Shown piece by piece: positions 61,701 through 64,000 of a DNA stretch of 64,000 bases. A program made the position numbers and the translations under genes. Numbering within the stretch: position 1 is the stretch's first letter; each line of letters opens with the position of its first letter. The notes under the pieces are model-generated. The model made no database searches. It had not been told where the DNA came from and worked only from the letters and a program-made list of their open reading frames with translations. Source of the stretch: Arthrobacter sp. AQ5-06 (GTDB taxonomy: Bacteria; Actinomycetota; Actinomycetes; Actinomycetales; Micrococcaceae); assembly GCF_003287955.1 (NCBI RefSeq), contig NZ_QMKP01000012.1, positions 62,001 to 126,000 on the forward strand, given 5' to 3'.

Positions 61701-62485
61701 TGGACCTGCTCGGCGCAGTAGTTGCACCGTCCGCAGTACGCGACGCCGGGCTGTTGCCACTGCACCGCCGAACCGGCCTCCCGGTGGGCGGCGGTCAGGG
61801 CACGGAAGCGGTCGCGGCGCTCGCGGAAGACCGGCAGCAGGTCGGGCAGGGAGTGGTGGCTGCGGACGTAATCGCCGTCCACCACGGCGCCCAGCACCAG
61901 CGTGACCCGGGGCGATGGTTCCAGGCCCATGCCGATGAGCTGGTCGCCGTAGGCGGCAAGCTGCAGGAGCGCGCCCACCTTGGCGTGCCGGGCGAGCTTG
62001 GTGTCCCACACCTCGTAGCGTCCCGGGTTGCCGGTGCCTGCGGCCTCGTTGACGATGAAGTCGGCATAGCCCAGGAACTCGCCGTCGAAGAAGGTTGCCT
62101 GGAAAACGACGTCGGCCCCGGCACGGAGCGCGAGTTCCGTTTCGGCCTGCTTGGCCAGCAGATCGCCGCCTGTATTGTCCCCGCGCTCAATGGAGTACAC
62201 CCCGGCGCCGCGGCCGGCGTCCCAGGCACCGTACTGCGCGATCAGGCCGGCCAGGACCTTGGCCTCGTGCTGGTCACCGAGAGCCCCGGCACGGCGCTGC
62301 ATCTCGTCGTCGGGAAACTGCGCCTTGGGGGACCGACCCAGTTTCTCGTCCAGGATGCGGAGCGTGCGGTATTCACATTCGCTGGCCGCCACAAGATCGC
62401 TGGCGGAAAACACCAGGTCCTTCGGCACCCCGGGGCCGGGATCAACGGCACCGGGATCAACGCTGGCTGGATCGAGCAGAAACAC
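58766..62485 (-). CDS. TM0106-family RecB-like nuclease fused to SF1 helicase
   Basis: From GTG 62485, with GGGGAGG four bases upstream, the 1239-residue product has three enzymatic parts. First, a Cas4/RecB-type nuclease with GYADFIV and EVWDTKLA and four Cys (C37; the trio in YCGRCNYC) that could hold an Fe-S cluster. Second, an RNase H-like region starting DIFFDFEGDP and ending DYNEYDCLSTLRLRDWL. Third, a Dna2/Upf1-like helicase: Walker A GPPGTGKT near 851, LLVIDEAGQFS near 953, GDPQQLPQV, TVDKFQGQE and NVAVSRGQ. It probably acts in DNA repair or defence. An upstream TTG (62563) is a weaker start. Confidence 0.92.
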   Translation of the reverse strand: MFLLDPASVDPGAVDPGPGVPKDLVFSASDLVAASECEYRTLRILDEKLGRSPKAQFPDDEMQRRAGALGDQHEAKVLAGLIAQYGAWDAGRGAGVYSIERGDNTGGDLLAKQAETELALRAGADVVFQATFFDGEFLGYADFIVNEAAGTGNPGRYEVWDTKLARHAKVGALLQLAAYGDQLIGMGLEPSPRVTLVLGAVVDGDYVRSHHSLPDLLPVFRERRDRFRALTAAHREAGSAVQWQQPGVAYCGRCNYCAEQVQSHRDLLMVGGMTTLRRKKLIAAGTTTIDALADLPPDKASGSVIRLRDQARMQLGRDVPDGSRTFAQNGEEHTVTFKVLPVNALAEIPRPSPGDIFFDFEGDPLWQDPATSKWGLEYLFGVIEASAADALTAGKPAFRPFWAHSRNEERQAFLDFLAYVEGRRARYPDMHVYHYAAYEKSALRNLSVTHLAGEDIVDNWLREGVLVDLYATARHSLRISEPSYSIKKLEPLYMGDNLRSGDVKDAGASVVAYAGYCAARDDGDAATAAHILASISDYNEYDCLSTLRLRDWLLQLRGPDASSAAPAGTSDGGEQLPPQPAVPAVGAGAPEPEPTPEERRLLDYLAGLPDNRPWSSDERAIAMVAAATGYHRRERKQFWWEHFDRTESEIDHWSEHRNVFVVDTAEVLTDWVLAKPTARMRTRTLRLTGVMSEGSEFKPGSTWCRLYDSPVPDGLEDPTGTTTGRGFTFGTLVTAVEDHPRVAGQSMITIEERETGKIPAYPHIPVALTEDQPIRTASIEAALAELAQNVGASVPMLPEHPGVDILRKVPPRFHSMPGPVAVGKDGSGAADYVTAITASLLDLDRSYLAVQGPPGTGKTYVGSHVIARLVEQGWKIGVVGQSHAVVENMLCTAIETAGVDPARVAKKLAAPHPVLWHRTSDDDVAALLGSPGGCLVGGTAWTMTGKSVPAGSLDLLVIDEAGQFSLANTLAVARAAKRLLLLGDPQQLPQVTQGSHPEPVDESALCWLAAGHATLPSELGYFLADSWRMHPDLCRAVSVLSYDGKLEAAPAASLRSLADLPAGVETVFVDHSGNTKSSAEEAAEVVRQAQRHIGLKWLPGGDKPARTLNTEDILVVAAYNAQVQLIRQALHDAGLPDVRVGTVDKFQGQEAPVVLVSMACSAVAEAPRGAEFLLNRNRINVAVSRGQWRAVIIRSPELTNYMPTKPAVLEELGAFIGLSAGSHGPRNTLRNRILTTKAG

Positions 62486-62574
62486 GGGGCCTCCCCATTG
62501 ACGTGCCTCGCCGGAGGACACTTCCCCTGACGCTGATTTGAATCTAGCAAGGAGGGCTGACAATAAAGCCCCGG

Positions 62575-63771
62575 CTACTCCTGTGCTGCCCTCATCTGGG
62601 CCTCGTCGTGCTCCGTGTGTGCTTTGCGGAGCAGGTCCATAAATTCGGTTTCGTTGCGGATGAGCCGCTTGTACTTCTCCGGCAGGCTGCGGAGCTGGCC
62701 TTCCTCCCGGACCATCCGGGCAAAGAGCTTGTCCCGCTCCGCCATGTCCGTTTCGTAATTGAGGTCCAGGTATTCGGTGGCATGTCGTTTGGCGCCGGAC
62801 ACCGCATTCTTGGCCTTGCCCTTCGGGCTGAAGATCGAGGCCAGGACGGTGACCGCCAGGACGCCCAGGATCACGGTCAGGGAAACACCCGTGCTGACTT
62901 CCACCACGTTGACGTGCTCGCCGTCGTTGATGAACGGCAGGGTGTTCTCGTGCAGGGCATGCAGGATGAGCTTGACGCCGATGAAGCCGAGGATGGCAGC
63001 GAGGCCGTAGGCGAGGAAGATCAGCCGGTCCAGCAGCCCGTCGATCAGGAAGAAGAGTTGGCGCAGGCCCATGAGCGAGAACGCCGTGGCCGTGAAGACG
63101 ATGAAGACGTTCTGGGTGAGGCCAAAGATGGCGGGGATGGAGTCCAGCGCAAACAGGAGGTCGGTGCCGCCGATGGCCACCATCACCAGGAGCATCGGGG
63201 TGAGGACGCGTTTGCCGTTCTCCTGGGTGAAGAGTTTGTCGCCGTCGTAATGGGCCGACGTCGGGAGGTACTTTTTGGCGAGCCTGACCACGAAACCTTC
63301 CGCGTCGTCGTCGTGATTATCCGGCCTGAGCAGGTTCCCTGCGGTGACCAGCAGGATGAGTCCAAAAATGTAGAACACCCAGGCGAAACTGTTGATCAGT
63401 GCGGCGCCCAGGAAGATGAACCCGGTGCGTGCGATGAGCGAGACAACGATGCCGAACAGCAGCACCTTCTGCTGGTCCGCGCGGGGAACTTTGAAGCCGG
63501 CCATGATGATCAGGAACACAAAGAGGTTGTCCACCGACAAAGCCTCTTCGGTGACATACCCGGCGAAGTATTCGGTGCCCATGGTGGTGCCGCCGAACAA
63601 CAGCACGCCCAGGCCAAATAAGAGGGCGATCCCCACATAGATGGAGGACCAGATGGCCGATTCCTTGAGTGCGGGGGTGTGGGCCTTCCGGACATGGAAG
63701 AAGAAATCGAAAGCCAACAGGCCCACGATTCCCGCGATGGTCAGGGTCCAAACATAGGGAGGGACGTCCAT
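62575..63771 (-). CDS. TerC-family membrane protein
   Basis: The 398-residue protein has about nine membrane segments and TerC hallmarks: TEEALSVDNLFVFLIIMAGF with acidic residues inside the membrane, and GGTDLLFALDSIPAIFGLTQ. TerC proteins are linked to tellurite resistance and to Mn2+ export. A cytosolic tail of about 70 charged residues (KLFARMVREEGQLRSLPEKY) follows the last helix. ATG 63771 follows AGGGTGG. Its 136-bp leader lacks the conserved yybP-ykoY Mn riboswitch core. It lies 90 bp upstream of the nuclease-helicase gene. Confidence 0.92.
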   Translation of the reverse strand: MDVPPYVWTLTIAGIVGLLAFDFFFHVRKAHTPALKESAIWSSIYVGIALLFGLGVLLFGGTTMGTEYFAGYVTEEALSVDNLFVFLIIMAGFKVPRADQQKVLLFGIVVSLIARTGFIFLGAALINSFAWVFYIFGLILLVTAGNLLRPDNHDDDAEGFVVRLAKKYLPTSAHYDGDKLFTQENGKRVLTPMLLVMVAIGGTDLLFALDSIPAIFGLTQNVFIVFTATAFSLMGLRQLFFLIDGLLDRLIFLAYGLAAILGFIGVKLILHALHENTLPFINDGEHVNVVEVSTGVSLTVILGVLAVTVLASIFSPKGKAKNAVSGAKRHATEYLDLNYETDMAERDKLFARMVREEGQLRSLPEKYKRLIRNETEFMDLLRKAHTEHDEAQMRAAQE

Positions 63772-63907
63772 CTGTCCACCCTACCTAGGCGTTTGCCGTT
63801 AGTCCTGCTTGACTTGGATGACCCCCTGAACAAGGGTGGACTGGGACCGTTAAACCGCTGAAGACCGGTGCGTTGACGGTGAGGGCTTGAACCAAGGAGA
63901 GTGCAAC

Positions 63908-64000
63908 GTGGCACGCAAGAACCCGCGCGTGGAAGAGGCCAACGAGGCTGACATTGAAGTCAGCGGCCACCCGAAGACGTGGGCAGCCGGTGTTCCGGGC
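63908..64000 (+). CDS. FdhF/YdeP-family oxidoreductase, N-terminal fragment cut by window edge
   Basis: Only 31 codons are visible. GTG 63908 has AAGGAG eight bases upstream. The reading RKNPRVEEANEADIEVSG followed by PKTWAAGVPG fits the N-terminus of YdeP-type molybdopterin oxidoreductases, where KxWAAGVPG is conserved. These resemble formate dehydrogenase alpha subunits and are linked to acid resistance in E. coli. The call rests on this short match and is moderate. Confidence 0.6.
   Translation, partial: MARKNPRVEEANEADIEVSGHPKTWAAGVPG

Noticed and set aside
63772..63907. Possible yybP-ykoY Mn riboswitch before terC
   Set aside because: The conserved GGGGAGTA-type core and paired elements are not present.

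Overview
The window reads as chromosomal DNA of a high-GC actinobacterium, most likely Arthrobacter or a close relative (Pseudarthrobacter/Paenarthrobacter, Micrococcaceae). The reasons are strong GC bias at third codon positions, many GTG starts, an Rpf/LysM protein, a DUF222-HNH protein, a TM0106-type nuclease-helicase and a C. glutamicum-like iol gene order. This is inference from gene content; no rRNA or tRNA gene was seen. There is no clear prophage, IS element or CRISPR array. Three decayed genes (7354-7410, 16750-17111, 53601-54142) mark spots of gene loss.

Region 1 (1-16.7 kb) is an inositol and related sugar catabolism island. On the plus strand run iolD (cut by the window edge), iolA, iolE, iolG, iolH and an iolT-type MFS permease. 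On the minus strand a GntR regulator and iolB form a two-gene unit. Divergent from them is a sugar ABC transporter (lipoprotein, permease, single-domain ATPase), followed by a second Gfo/Idh/MocA dehydrogenase and a hydroxypyruvate-isomerase-like protein. A LacI repressor faces a third dehydrogenase across a promoter with a clear palindromic operator. Together the genes would import an inositol or polyol, oxidise, dehydrate and cleave it, and deliver acetyl-CoA and glycolytic intermediates.

Region 2 (16.7-34.2 kb) holds an SRPBCC protein, a LOG-like protein and a ferritin-like/VIT1 membrane protein. Next comes a probable arginine-derived guanidine pathway: sodium:solute symporter, XRE-cupin regulator, guanidinobutyrase/agmatinase and a ThDP decarboxylase-like enzyme, with the two promoter regions sharing a candidate operator. 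A MarR-regulated DHA2 drug pump and a heterodimeric ABC exporter follow.

Region 3 (34.2-41.5 kb) is defence and signalling: an McrB/McrC-type restriction pair, with an apparent Asp-to-Asn change in the McrC nuclease motif, a histidine kinase, an OmpR response regulator, an Hpt-like protein without the phospho-acceptor His, and a Vsr endonuclease with no methylase partner in view.

Region 4 (41.5-64 kb) is mixed housekeeping and envelope functions: a PNPOx-like protein, two secreted proteins, an old yellow enzyme, Tex, DUF222-HNH, an NAD-dependent epimerase, an MSMEG_6728-type protein, Rpf, adenine deaminase, an X25-domain protein with a histone-like linker, YceI, acylphosphatase, an MFS pump, the TM0106 nuclease-helicase, TerC and the start of a YdeP/FdhF-type oxidoreductase. 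Long intergenic hairpins recur through the window and fall into at least two sequence families.
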